From NCBI RefSeq assembly GCF_005869225.1, contig NZ_SWFP01000004.1:372001-436000 (forward strand): 64,000 bases of DNA, written 5' to 3'. The translations under genes were made by a program, and so were the position numbers. Positions 8,708 to 16,891 of the stretch are shown in pieces. The stretch's first letter is position 1. Each line of letters starts with the position of its first letter. The stretch is from Dyadobacter bucti. GTDB lineage: Bacteria; Bacteroidota; Bacteroidia; Cytophagales; Spirosomataceae. The notes under the pieces were generated by a model that worked only from the letters and a program-made list of their open reading frames with translations, did not search any database and was not told where the DNA came from.

Positions 8708-9913
8708 ATGCAATTGAATTTAAGAATGTCTGTTGGGAATAGGGGTGATGTCTCGTTGCTGGTGTGTATTGCATTGCTTTGCGCAGGCTGCGGAAATGAC
8801 CGGACATCTTCAAACGAAAAACAAGCCAGGACAACAGAAACAATTGCTGATCTGGGGGCGCTTCCGCTTTATGTAACGGACCCGGCCGACAATCCGTCAA
8901 GTCCTGAGAAGGTAAATCTGGGCAGACTCCTGTTTTTTGACCCGGTTCTTTCCGGAAATAAGGATGTGTCCTGCGCTACCTGCCATCAACCGGAGTTCAA
9001 CTATGCCGAATTCCTGGAAACGTCCATCGGGGTAAACGGGGTAGGGAGCGGCAGTAAAAGAAGGTTTATTGAGACCAATGATCTGCCATTCGTAAAACGG
9101 AACTCTCAAAGTATATTGAATACTGCCTTCAATGGGATAAAAAACGGAGAATTGTATGAGCCGGAAAAGGCTCCTATGTTCTGGGACCTGAGAGCGAAGG
9201 GGCTGGAAATGCAGGCATTGGAACCTATCCGGACGCTGGAGGAAATGCGCGGCAATTCATTTCATGAGGATAAGGTCCTGGACGAAATTATAGAACGGAT
9301 CCGGAAAATTCCGGCTTACAGCGTGTTGTTTTCTGAGGCTTTCTCCGGTGAGCAGGAACCCGTGAACCAGCTTAATTTATCCAGGGCGATCGCATCCTAC
9401 GAGCGTACGCTGATTGCCCCCAATACCCGGTTTGACCAGTATATGCGTGGCGACAGCAATGCCTTGTCCACAAGTGAAAAGGACGGACTCAATGCATTTC
9501 TGGTTACAGGCTGCGCGAAATGCCATTCGGGGCCGATGTTTTCCGATTATAAGCTGCATACCCTGGGCGTACCCGATACGGACAACCGGAAAGAAAGCGA
9601 TGCAGGAATCAACAATGATTATGCATTCAGGACACCCTCACTCCGGAACCTTCGGTATACGGGCCCGTATATGCACAGCGGCAAATTTGCGACCCTGGAG
9701 CAGGTGCTGATGTTTTATGAAGACGTTGCCGGAGGAAAGATATTAAATTCGAATGTGAAGAAGGAACAAATGGATTCGCTGGCTACACACATGGATGTGA
9801 ATTTTAAAGATATATCCAGGATCGTGGAGTTTTTAAACACACTCAATGACGACTCTTTCGACAAAACCGTCCCCGCTTCTGTACCCAGCGGATTGCCTGT
9901 GAAGGGTCTTTGA
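8708..9913 (+). CDS. di-haem cytochrome c peroxidase (MauG/CcpA family)
   Basis: A 401-residue periplasmic lipoprotein from the ATG at 8708; a GTG two codons earlier and an ATG six codons later are alternatives. The signal ends in 'ALLCAGC', a lipobox. Two haem c sites are visible, CATCH at about 89-93 and CAKCH at about 269-273, with 'GRLLFFDPVLSGN' and 'PSLRNLRYTGPYMHSG' as family blocks; the latter includes a likely distal Met/His region. Such enzymes reduce hydrogen peroxide with electrons from small cytochromes, or act as MauG-like oxidases. The Rrf2 gene upstream suggests redox or NO control. Confidence 0.95.
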   Translation: MQLNLRMSVGNRGDVSLLVCIALLCAGCGNDRTSSNEKQARTTETIADLGALPLYVTDPADNPSSPEKVNLGRLLFFDPVLSGNKDVSCATCHQPEFNYAEFLETSIGVNGVGSGSKRRFIETNDLPFVKRNSQSILNTAFNGIKNGELYEPEKAPMFWDLRAKGLEMQALEPIRTLEEMRGNSFHEDKVLDEIIERIRKIPAYSVLFSEAFSGEQEPVNQLNLSRAIASYERTLIAPNTRFDQYMRGDSNALSTSEKDGLNAFLVTGCAKCHSGPMFSDYKLHTLGVPDTDNRKESDAGINNDYAFRTPSLRNLRYTGPYMHSGKFATLEQVLMFYEDVAGGKILNSNVKKEQMDSLATHMDVNFKDISRIVEFLNTLNDDSFDKTVPASVPSGLPVKGL

Positions 9914-9972
9914 GAAGTCCCGCAGCTGCCCATTCCGCAGCAGAGGCCGAAACCGGAAATGCCCAGGTAGTC

Positions 9973-10098
9973 TCAATTCAATGTCATCAAATAGAAATAT
10001 TGCTTTTCCCTGGTTTTGACCTGGTATTCTTCGTCCTTGTAAACCAGTGTCGGGATGATCGTATTTTTTTCTTCGCGATCCAAAATTGTACGTGTTTG
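9973..10098 (-). pseudogene. possible 3' remnant of an unidentified gene
   Basis: In the 407-base gap between the peroxidase and EamA genes, the minus strand holds 41 sense codons ending in TGA at 9973. The frame has protein-like composition (charged, with 'PTLVYKDEEYQVKTR' and 'KQYFYLMTLN'), and a stop (TAG) lies directly upstream at 10099-10101. No start codon exists at the 5' end. I read it as the tail of a decayed gene; the family is not recognised. A chance open frame of this length is possible. Confidence 0.35.
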
Positions 10099-10120
10099 CT
10101 ATGATTTCGCGGCTGGCCGA

Positions 10121-10153
10121 TTTGTTTCGGGCGAAGTGAATTCGTTACCTTTG
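10121..10153 (+). promoter_or_regulatory. Bacteroidota-type promoter upstream of the EamA gene
   Basis: TTTG at 10121-10124, a 21-base spacer and TACCTTTG at 10146-10153 match the housekeeping pattern TTTG-N19-21-TAnnTTTG at every fixed position. Transcription would begin near 10159, leaving a leader of about 160 bases before the transporter start at 10321. Confidence 0.65.
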
Positions 10154-10169
10154 GAAAAAGTAATATACT

Positions 10170-10208
10170 ATGAACCGTAAGAGTTGTCTGCCCCCTCCGG
10201 CACCTTGA
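10170..10208 (+). other. possible 12-residue leader ORF
   Basis: The first ATG after the predicted transcription start opens a 12-codon frame, MNRKSCLPPPAP, then TGA. It holds three consecutive prolines, a motif known to slow ribosomes when EF-P is limiting. It could be a regulatory leader peptide for the EamA gene, or chance. Confidence 0.25.
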
Positions 10209-10320
10209 ATTACCAATAGCTTGATGAATGCATTGCCTCCAAATCATTTGGACCTGCGATGCTGTGATTCAAAATTTAAAATATTGATAATTTGAAATCT
10301 TTAAGAAGTAGACAAATCTT

Positions 10321-11187
10321 ATGAAAAAAACATATCTGGTATTACACGCTGCTGTAATACTGGCCGGCTTTACTGGTGTATTCGGGAAGCTGATCTCGCT
10401 GAATGAAGGACTGCTGGTCTGGTACCGGGTATTCTTCTCTGCTATTTGCTTGTTTTTTATTCTGAAACTGCTCAATGTAAGTACTGCTATTTCACGTAGG
10501 GAAAAGCTTGCTATCGCTAGAATTGGTCTTTGTATTACTGTACACTGGGTGTTTTTTTATGCCAGTATCAAGTATTCCAATATCTCAATTGGTGTCGTTT
10601 GCTACTGCCTCACCAGCTTTTATACGGCGATTTTTAACGGGTTGATCAACGGAAAATTCGAAGTTTCCGAGCTGTTGCTGAGTTTGCTTACTTTGCTGGG
10701 CATCGGACTGATTTTCCATTTTGACGCTTCTTATCAGCTGGGCATCATGCTCGGGACCATTTCATCTGCCTTTGCTGCGCTTTATACAATTTACAATGAG
10801 CGGCTGGTACGGCGGTATGACAGTAAGCTTATCAATTATTATCAGATGGCCGGCGGCACAGTTGGCCTGGGGATTTTACTGCCTGCCTACCTCTACTATT
10901 TTCCTGTGGAAAGCCTTATTCCAAGCTTAAAGGATACTTTCTATCTGTTGCTGCTGTCGCTTTTCTGTACGGTCGGCCTGTATGTGTTGTTCGCTGAGGC
11001 ATTGAAAAGGATACCGGCATTTACCGTGAACCTTACCTTCAACCTTGAACCGATCTATGCCATTATTATGGCTTTTCTGTTTTTTGGTGAAAGTAAAACC
11101 GTGAATGCATCCTTTTACATCGGCTTGCTGTTTGTAATGTCTTCCGTGGTTTTTCAGAGTTTAATATCTATGCGGCAGAAAAGCTAA
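10321..11187 (+). CDS. EamA/DMT-superfamily transporter
   Basis: A 288-residue integral membrane protein with ten predicted hydrophobic segments arranged as two EamA repeats of five. The second repeat ends in 'NLTFNLEPIYAIIMAFLFFGES', the best conserved EamA block ('NLEPV.A...A...LGE'). The family exports metabolites such as amino acids, nucleosides or drugs across the inner membrane; the substrate is unknown. It starts at an ATG that begins directly with the first membrane segment ('MKKTYLVLHAAVILAGFTGVFGK'-like start). It stands alone between its own promoter and a terminator, so it is a single-gene unit. Confidence 0.9.
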   Translation: MKKTYLVLHAAVILAGFTGVFGKLISLNEGLLVWYRVFFSAICLFFILKLLNVSTAISRREKLAIARIGLCITVHWVFFYASIKYSNISIGVVCYCLTSFYTAIFNGLINGKFEVSELLLSLLTLLGIGLIFHFDASYQLGIMLGTISSAFAALYTIYNERLVRRYDSKLINYYQMAGGTVGLGILLPAYLYYFPVESLIPSLKDTFYLLLLSLFCTVGLYVLFAEALKRIPAFTVNLTFNLEPIYAIIMAFLFFGESKTVNASFYIGLLFVMSSVVFQSLISMRQKS

Positions 11188-11191
11188 ACAT

Positions 11192-11237
11192 AGCCGGGAA
11201 TCATCCGGTTTGAGGACTGATCCCCGGCTGTTTTTTG
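11192..11237 (+). terminator. rho-independent terminator after the EamA gene
   Basis: A 12-base stem with one mismatch (11192-11203 pairs with 11218-11229) is followed by G and six T residues. It lies 5 bases after the EamA stop codon. Confidence 0.8.
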
Positions 11238-11268
11238 TGAATTAATGTGGAGATGAAATGTGAAGTGC

Positions 11269-11276
11269 TAGTTTTG
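11269..11276 (+). promoter_or_regulatory. candidate -7 element for the outer-membrane protein gene
   Basis: TAGTTTTG matches TAnnTTTG and lies 18 bases before the ATG at 11295. The -33 box is not clear at normal spacing. Confidence 0.4.
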
Positions 11277-11294
11277 TAACCTAAAAGCACACTT

Positions 11295-11993
11295 ATGAAA
11301 CACATTTCTACTATCATACTGATACTTCTTGCTTCATTCGCTGCCAGCGCGCAGGTATCCGGAGATCTTTTTCAAAAAAATATCGATGCACATATCGACA
11401 TTGTTCCGCTTGGTTTTCCGGATCCGTCCATTCGCTTTGGCTCCGAAATGATGCTGGGCAACCGCTGGTCGGCGGGCCTGAACCTGGGTGTGGGCGTTCC
11501 CATTCCCGGCAACCGAGGACTGGGGTTTAGCGAGCCCAGGTGGACCAGGGGGTACCGGCTGTTCGAAGTGCGGCCTGAAATCAAGTTTTATTGGTTAAAA
11601 CGTGAAAGAATGGGTTGGTACATGGCGGCGGAAGGGGTGTTTTCGGCTATGGCAGGGACTGCGGGGAAAAGTTACTATTTTGCTGAGCACAGTGACACGT
11701 TGCAGGTGAATTTTGACCAGGCCGATTTTCAGAAGACCAAGATCGGAATGATCGGAAAACTGGGCGGGCGGTTTTTGCTGGCCGAGCGCATCACGCTGGA
11801 CTTTTTCTCCGGGTTGGGATTATCCAGTACCCGCTCCTCCTACGGCAACCTTGTAAATCCGACAGAAAGCAGGTCAGACCCATTTTTTGAGGGGGAGAAT
11901 TACAATGTCGGCAAAAGAATTACCGGGCACCTGTCTTTCGGGTTGCGAGTAGGTATGGTGATATGGAAAAAGCCTACTGGGTTATCCCGGTAG
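11295..11993 (+). CDS. secreted outer-membrane beta-barrel-like protein of unknown function
   Basis: A 232-residue protein with a clear signal peptide ('ILILLASFAASAQ', cleavage after about residue 19). The mature part alternates polar and hydrophobic residues in strands such as 'RWSAGLNLGVGVPIP', 'FEVRPEIKFYW', 'GWYMAAEGVFSAMAG' and 'ITLDFFSGLGLSSTRSS', the pattern of small porin-like barrels (DUF3575-like proteins are similar in style). The last strand, 'GHLSFGLRVGMVIW', is close to the C-terminus. No enzymatic motif is seen. Its end runs into a bidirectional terminator shared with the convergent TIM-barrel gene. Confidence 0.75.
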   Translation: MKHISTIILILLASFAASAQVSGDLFQKNIDAHIDIVPLGFPDPSIRFGSEMMLGNRWSAGLNLGVGVPIPGNRGLGFSEPRWTRGYRLFEVRPEIKFYWLKRERMGWYMAAEGVFSAMAGTAGKSYYFAEHSDTLQVNFDQADFQKTKIGMIGKLGGRFLLAERITLDFFSGLGLSSTRSSYGNLVNPTESRSDPFFEGENYNVGKRITGHLSFGLRVGMVIWKKPTGLSR

Positions 11994-12000
11994 GCTTCTT
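11970..12000. terminator. bidirectional terminator between convergent genes
   Basis: A 12-base stem with one G-T pair (AAGCCTACTGGG against CCCGGTAGGCTT) and a TTAT loop overlaps the last codons of the barrel gene and is flanked by A residues on the left and TTCTT on the right. It can end transcription of both the rightward barrel gene and the leftward isomerase gene. Confidence 0.75.
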
Positions 12001-12004
12001 ACAC

Positions 12005-12904
12005 TCAGAAATATTTTTTGATCGATTTGGGGTAATCGGCAAAAGCCAGTCCGGGTTCCGGAATCTCGGGATGCCACATTTTTTCCCATTCAAAACTATA
12101 ATATCCGTCATATCCCCCCGATTTCAGTGTGTCTATGGCCTCCGTAAGCGGTGCCACGCCCTGACCGATAAAGGTGTATTCCGGTTTGCCGTTCACCAGC
12201 CTGCCGTCCTTGATGTGCGTATGCCTGATGTATTTTTTTAAAGTAGCATAAACCTCTTTGGGCGGCTCTTTCGTCACCGACCACATGTTGAAAATGTCCC
12301 AGATAAGGCCTACGTTCGGATGCTCGGCCTGCTTCATGATCCGGAGCAGCACATCCTTCCAGATCACCTCTCCGTGAGACTCAAGTAAGACGGTGACATT
12401 GGCTTTTTCAGCGTATTTTCCCAATTCCAGAAGCCCTTCGCCGATGATGTCTATTGTTTTTTCCCGGTCCTGGTCTTTCGGCAGGTCGTTTGGGAATACC
12501 CTTACATACGGGCAGGCGAGTTGTTGGGCCAGATCGATAAAACGCCTGGCTTCGTCCAGGTTTTTTTGTCGTTTTTCCGGATCCAGATGATGCAGGGCCG
12601 TTGACGCGCCCAGGTTACAGATCTTGATCTTTTTGTCTTCAAATTGTTTTCGGGTCTGCGCGATCTGATCCGGAGAGCTAAACTCCGGGCATTTGGGAAG
12701 ATACAGCTCACCTTGCAGCCCGCGGATCTCAACAGCCTGATAACCCTGGGCAACTGCCGTTGAGATGATCTCGGAAACCGACCACTTCGGACATCCCAGT
12801 GTCGAAAAAGCCAGTTTGGGTTTACTCTTTTTCAGGGGCAGATCCAAGGCCGAGATTGCGGCAAGTGCCATACTATTTTTTAAAAATATCCTGCGGCTGT
12901 TCAT
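12005..12904 (-). CDS. Tat-exported sugar phosphate isomerase/epimerase-like TIM barrel
   Basis: A 299-residue AP-endonuclease-2/xylose-isomerase-like TIM barrel. Motifs include 'LAFSTLGCPKWS' near residue 31, 'GYQAVEIRGLQG', 'VLLESHGEV' (metal-binding Glu/His region), 'VGLIWDIFN' and 'YIRHTHIKD' (His and Asp ligands), ending in 'GGYDGYYSFEWEK'. The N-terminus 'SRRIFLKN' is a twin-arginine motif followed by a moderately hydrophobic stretch, so the folded protein probably goes to the periplasm. Members act on sugars, inositols or keto-sugars. Secreted forms are often found with periplasmic Gfo/Idh/MocA oxidoreductases, which occur elsewhere in this window; substrate unknown. Confidence 0.88.
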   Translation of the reverse strand: MNSRRIFLKNSMALAAISALDLPLKKSKPKLAFSTLGCPKWSVSEIISTAVAQGYQAVEIRGLQGELYLPKCPEFSSPDQIAQTRKQFEDKKIKICNLGASTALHHLDPEKRQKNLDEARRFIDLAQQLACPYVRVFPNDLPKDQDREKTIDIIGEGLLELGKYAEKANVTVLLESHGEVIWKDVLLRIMKQAEHPNVGLIWDIFNMWSVTKEPPKEVYATLKKYIRHTHIKDGRLVNGKPEYTFIGQGVAPLTEAIDTLKSGGYDGYYSFEWEKMWHPEIPEPGLAFADYPKSIKKYF

Positions 12905-13133
12905 AAGGGTTAGATTTTGTTTGTTTCGGGGTCGATGCTGAATTGGAGCACGGTCTGCAAATTTCGCCCAATATAAAATACGGAGGGCAGAAATCTACTT
13001 TTGAAACCTACATTCAGCCCGCAAAACGGCCGGTAAAAGCAGAAATGGATAGGAAACAAAACAGGTTAAGCAAGGTCAGTTTTATCTTGAAAGGAACTTT
13101 TGGACGATAGTCAAAGCAGTTTTTGGGTCTTAG

Positions 13134-15968
13134 TTACTGGTATTGGGCTGTCACACTGTAAGTTCCGGCTATTGGCTTGTTAATGCGAACCCATTCTTTT
13201 TGAATGTCAAAATCCTTCCAGGGTTTCCCGTTTACGAGCACTTTACGGATCTGTTTTTCCTGCGGGTGACGGAACCGGATCAGCAGTTCGGCCGGCGGAT
13301 TCCGGTCTGACAATTCAATATGGGCTGTAACCGACCCGGTAGCCGCCTTACTTTCCATTGTGTAGGAAAGCGGGCCAAAATACGTTGGTGCATTTTTAAT
13401 TTTGATCTGTTTGCCATTTGTCAACCAATTTCTCGGAATGGCCTGTCCAAGTATTAAAGTAGACGAATCCCTTTCGCTTACCAGCATGTTACGATATAGT
13501 TCAAACCAAGCCCCATCGGTACTGGGCGGGCCGTAGTATTGCCCCCAGGCCCAGCGGTGCTCAACCGGCGACAGCTGGTTATGCGAAAAACCACATGCCA
13601 TCAGACTGTAAAATGCCCTGATAGCAGCTTTGGGTTCGTCCCGTAAAAGATAGGCCGTTGCCTGCTGCACATACACCGGCTCATTGGCAGCTCCCTGGTT
13701 TTTCAGAAAGAGATTATCTTCATGGTCGTGTAACATGGCCGTTGTGAGCCAGCCACGCGGATCAACAGCATTGAGCCGGGCAAGGTGCAGCGGCCCGCAA
13801 TCCACATCGGAGGGATACCACTGATCCATCATCCGCCGTGTGGTCATAGCGTCTGTGGGTACAAAATTAGTCCAGCTTCCGTCGGCCAGCTGCACCACCG
13901 CAGACCTGACACTGCTTTGTGAAAATGCTTTTTCAACATCCTTTTTCAGCCTTCCGGCGGCGGTTAATACCTCGTTTGCTTTTGGATGTCGATGAATTTT
14001 TAACGCCCGGCCGAATATTTCCAGGCCTGCCACAAAATAGGCCTGTGAAAAAGCCCATTCACGATCAGCGTGGGTAAGGTCGTTCAATGGCCCGCGGACC
14101 AGACCGGTAGCGGCACTATCCTTTCTGGTATTGTTTACCTGCGCAAGGCACCAGTCCACTGTTTTGATCGCCTGTGGCAACAGTTGGTTAAAGTGTTCCC
14201 GATCGCGGGAGAGCAGGTAATTTTTACCGATGGCATACAAATGCCCCGGCGAATAAACAGCCCAGTTTGCGAACCCGCCAATCCTGCCATCTTTTTGCTG
14301 CTGGCTACGGAACATAGCGCCTATTTCGGCATCGGCTACGGACTGGTACCCGCGCAGACCATAAAGCATATAATCCACATAAACGGCCTGGTTAACCGGC
14401 CATTCCGCATTTTTTTGTCCGTATGCAGTGTTCGCATAAGGTAAATCCATTTGAAGTGTTCCATTGTTGTCTTTTCGGTGCCGGGGGAGGATGAGGGCAT
14501 GCCATAAATTCGCGCGAAAAAGATCATTGACAGCCTGCTCAGGAACCTGAAAAGACGCGCCCTGACAGAGCCAGTGCTCCCAGTAATTCACCACCGATTG
14601 GCGGGCAGTTTGAAAATCGATTCCGTATAACACTGCACTATCGGCAGCTGCAACTGCGGGTGAAGGCAGTTTGGCCAGAATTTCCCTGGTTTCATCACTA
14701 TCTGAATTCCCTGTAAATTTCAATTGAATGACGGACGAAGAATCTGCTCCATTTGTTGACCGGGTCTGCTCTACGGAAAAGCCCGGCCCCGTTTCCACGG
14801 TCAGCCAGATCGCATGGTTTCCCTGTTCGACAACATTCCAACGTTCCCCTGACCTTTTGGCTTCCAATTGTACTTTTTTGGCTACACCTGCTATTTTTAA
14901 ATCGAATGAAACCGGGCCTGATTTGCCTGAAAAGTGCATTTTGGTCAGCATAACACTTGGAATTTCTCCCGGGTTGTCGCCAGGAAAACCGGCGAGCGGA
15001 GCGGCAAACTGTTCGGTCCCGCATACCTGTCCATCCTTTTCAAGGCGGGTAAGGCAAATGGGTAAGCCGTTGACTATCTTTTGTGATTGCCATTGACTTC
15101 CAGGCCAGGAGACGTCAAATTTGAACTGATGCGGTGAGGCAAAATCAGGCCGGACATTCGCCTGGCGGTCTATCGCAAATTTATACAGTGAGCCATGAGC
15201 CGCTGCTGTGATCAGCAGGTGCCCGGTTGTGCCCAGGTATTTGGTCTGCCAGGAAACGTCCCAGTCGACAGGGTTTCCGAAATCTTCCCACTTCTTTTTA
15301 AATTCTGCAAGCGTAGCATCCGGCGATTTGTTGACCACATCCAAAGTCCGCTTGCCGGTCAGCGACGACAGATGTTTTTTAAAATCAACAGGCTTGTCCG
15401 CCAGCGTAATGTAGCAGTCGTGCCCGGGCAGCCACATTGCGCCATGCCGGAGCAGTTGTGCTACTGCAATTGAAAAGCCTTTTGTGCCATCATCGGCCAG
15501 TTGAATGGTCAGTTTTGGCGTATCGGGCTGCTTCCAGGTATCATCCTGCAGGCGGGCCGCCTGACCTTCGGAGCCGTTTTCCATCAGGTAACCCCACATC
15601 GCATCATTGTTGACGGTATACTGGTCTTTGTGGGATGCCAGTTTTAGCGGTGCGGCCGTCGGTGCGGGCCAGGCAACCTCGACGGTCAGGATATCGATGT
15701 CCCCCTTTCCAGCATGAAGCACCGATTTGCCACCCGCTTGGTCGTTCTTTTCCATTCCCGAACCGATTGGCCCGAAAACTTGCAAACCTGCCGAACCCGG
15801 CAAAATCTTTACCGAACGAGCAGTAGTTTTTGGCGCCCGGTGACCAAAGGAAATGCGTATTCCGGCTTTGTTCAGGCCAGCCGGGTGTGTCTGCATCATT
15901 TTCCCGGAAACGTCTACGGATAATGTCAGCCAGGCCGCACACAGGCAGAATTTTATGTATTTCATCAA
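13134..15968 (-). CDS. large secreted six-hairpin (alpha/alpha) glycosidase-like protein, family unclear
   Basis: A 944-residue protein with a signal peptide of about 22 residues; ATG at 15968 or 15965. Residues ~30-480 are beta-rich; ~490-830 have helical repeats and aromatic-acid motifs ('NLWHALILPRHRK', 'MWYPSDVDCGPLHLARLN'-like, 'HRWAWGQYYGPPSTDGAWFELYRNML'), like (alpha/alpha)6 glycosidases such as alpha-L-rhamnosidases GH78/GH106 or GH63/GH95. The C-terminus is a beta-sandwich ('ELLIRFRHPQEKQIRKVLVNGK'). I cannot name the family; acids in 'PSDVDCGP' and 'STDGAW' are candidate catalytic residues. It stands alone, divergent from the sigma factor gene at 16170. Confidence 0.7.
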   Translation of the reverse strand: MMKYIKFCLCAAWLTLSVDVSGKMMQTHPAGLNKAGIRISFGHRAPKTTARSVKILPGSAGLQVFGPIGSGMEKNDQAGGKSVLHAGKGDIDILTVEVAWPAPTAAPLKLASHKDQYTVNNDAMWGYLMENGSEGQAARLQDDTWKQPDTPKLTIQLADDGTKGFSIAVAQLLRHGAMWLPGHDCYITLADKPVDFKKHLSSLTGKRTLDVVNKSPDATLAEFKKKWEDFGNPVDWDVSWQTKYLGTTGHLLITAAAHGSLYKFAIDRQANVRPDFASPHQFKFDVSWPGSQWQSQKIVNGLPICLTRLEKDGQVCGTEQFAAPLAGFPGDNPGEIPSVMLTKMHFSGKSGPVSFDLKIAGVAKKVQLEAKRSGERWNVVEQGNHAIWLTVETGPGFSVEQTRSTNGADSSSVIQLKFTGNSDSDETREILAKLPSPAVAAADSAVLYGIDFQTARQSVVNYWEHWLCQGASFQVPEQAVNDLFRANLWHALILPRHRKDNNGTLQMDLPYANTAYGQKNAEWPVNQAVYVDYMLYGLRGYQSVADAEIGAMFRSQQQKDGRIGGFANWAVYSPGHLYAIGKNYLLSRDREHFNQLLPQAIKTVDWCLAQVNNTRKDSAATGLVRGPLNDLTHADREWAFSQAYFVAGLEIFGRALKIHRHPKANEVLTAAGRLKKDVEKAFSQSSVRSAVVQLADGSWTNFVPTDAMTTRRMMDQWYPSDVDCGPLHLARLNAVDPRGWLTTAMLHDHEDNLFLKNQGAANEPVYVQQATAYLLRDEPKAAIRAFYSLMACGFSHNQLSPVEHRWAWGQYYGPPSTDGAWFELYRNMLVSERDSSTLILGQAIPRNWLTNGKQIKIKNAPTYFGPLSYTMESKAATGSVTAHIELSDRNPPAELLIRFRHPQEKQIRKVLVNGKPWKDFDIQKEWVRINKPIAGTYSVTAQYQ

Positions 15969-16169
15969 TCAGCTCGGGGGAAACTCAGATTTTGATACCT
16001 GTTGGATTACGACGGTTTGATCCGCCCAAAATGAACGGGTTGGGTTCGAAGTAACATACAAGCATTTCATTTTTACGAATAATTACAAAAAAAATAAAAA
16101 ATTTCACAAAATGGCCGAGGGTATTGCTTCAATAAAACACTCTTATGGATAACTACTTCCTTAATTTGT

Positions 16170-16847
16170 ATGAATCCTAAGTCTATTATTGAAAGTAAAC
16201 CGCATATTACGGAACAGGCCAGATTGTTGTCCGATTTTCCGGATGTTAAGAAAGCCCAGACAGATTTTGTTGATTCAGAATTGTTTATCAAGCAGGCATT
16301 TGAAGTAGATCCGGCGAGAGGTTATGAATTGCTTTTCAAAAGATACTATAAACAACTTTGCAGTCATGCGGTCCGGTTCGTGTATTCCAGGGACATTGCA
16401 GAAGACATCGTAGTGGATGTATTCGGGCAGTTTTGGTCCAAGCAGCTGCATACCTCCGTCGTCACATCGTACAGGTCCTATTTATTTACGTCCGTCAGGC
16501 ATGCGGCATTTCATTATATGAAAAAAAACTTTGGCAAAGAGGCGCTCACCGAGGATTTGGGGGAGCTGCCGGTAGCAGCTTCGGCATGTACTCCCCAGCA
16601 GGAGCTGCAGTTTCAGGAGCTGGTTCTCAAAGTGGAGCAGGTCATAAGGTCACTATCCCCGCAAAACCAAAAAGTGTTCTTAATGAGCCGGTTTGAAGGG
16701 AAAAGAAATACGACGATCGCCGAGGAGCTGGGACTATCCGTGAAGACCGTGGAAGGACATATAACCAAAGGGCTGTCGATCCTCAGAAAGGCTCTGCAGG
16801 ACCATGGATTGCTTTCCGTCATCCAACTATTTCTGCTATTTATTTGA
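16170..16847 (+). CDS. ECF RNA polymerase sigma-70 factor
   Basis: A 225-residue ECF sigma factor of the type common in Bacteroidota PULs. Region 2 is at about 45-115 ('LFKRYYKQLCSHAVRFV..RDIAEDIVVDVF..FW'), and region 4 at about 165-215 ('LSPQNQKVFLMSRFEGKRN..IAEELGLSVKTVEGHI'). It has about 40 extra N-terminal residues compared with the domain start, so a later start codon is possible. The FecR gene follows by 44 bp and SusC with an STN domain after that, giving the usual chain in which substrate-loaded SusC signals through FecR to release the sigma factor. The tail is unusually hydrophobic ('LLSVIQLFLLFI'). Confidence 0.94.
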   Translation: MNPKSIIESKPHITEQARLLSDFPDVKKAQTDFVDSELFIKQAFEVDPARGYELLFKRYYKQLCSHAVRFVYSRDIAEDIVVDVFGQFWSKQLHTSVVTSYRSYLFTSVRHAAFHYMKKNFGKEALTEDLGELPVAASACTPQQELQFQELVLKVEQVIRSLSPQNQKVFLMSRFEGKRNTTIAEELGLSVKTVEGHITKGLSILRKALQDHGLLSVIQLFLLFI

Positions 16848-16891
16848 CGGGATTTTGCCGTCAGAACACATCATACTGAATTTAACTAAGC

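Noticed and set aside
9987..10247. 86-codon minus-strand frame in the peroxidase-EamA gap
   Set aside because: Composition is unlike a protein and it overlaps, in another frame, a better coding-like tail and the promoter at 10121.
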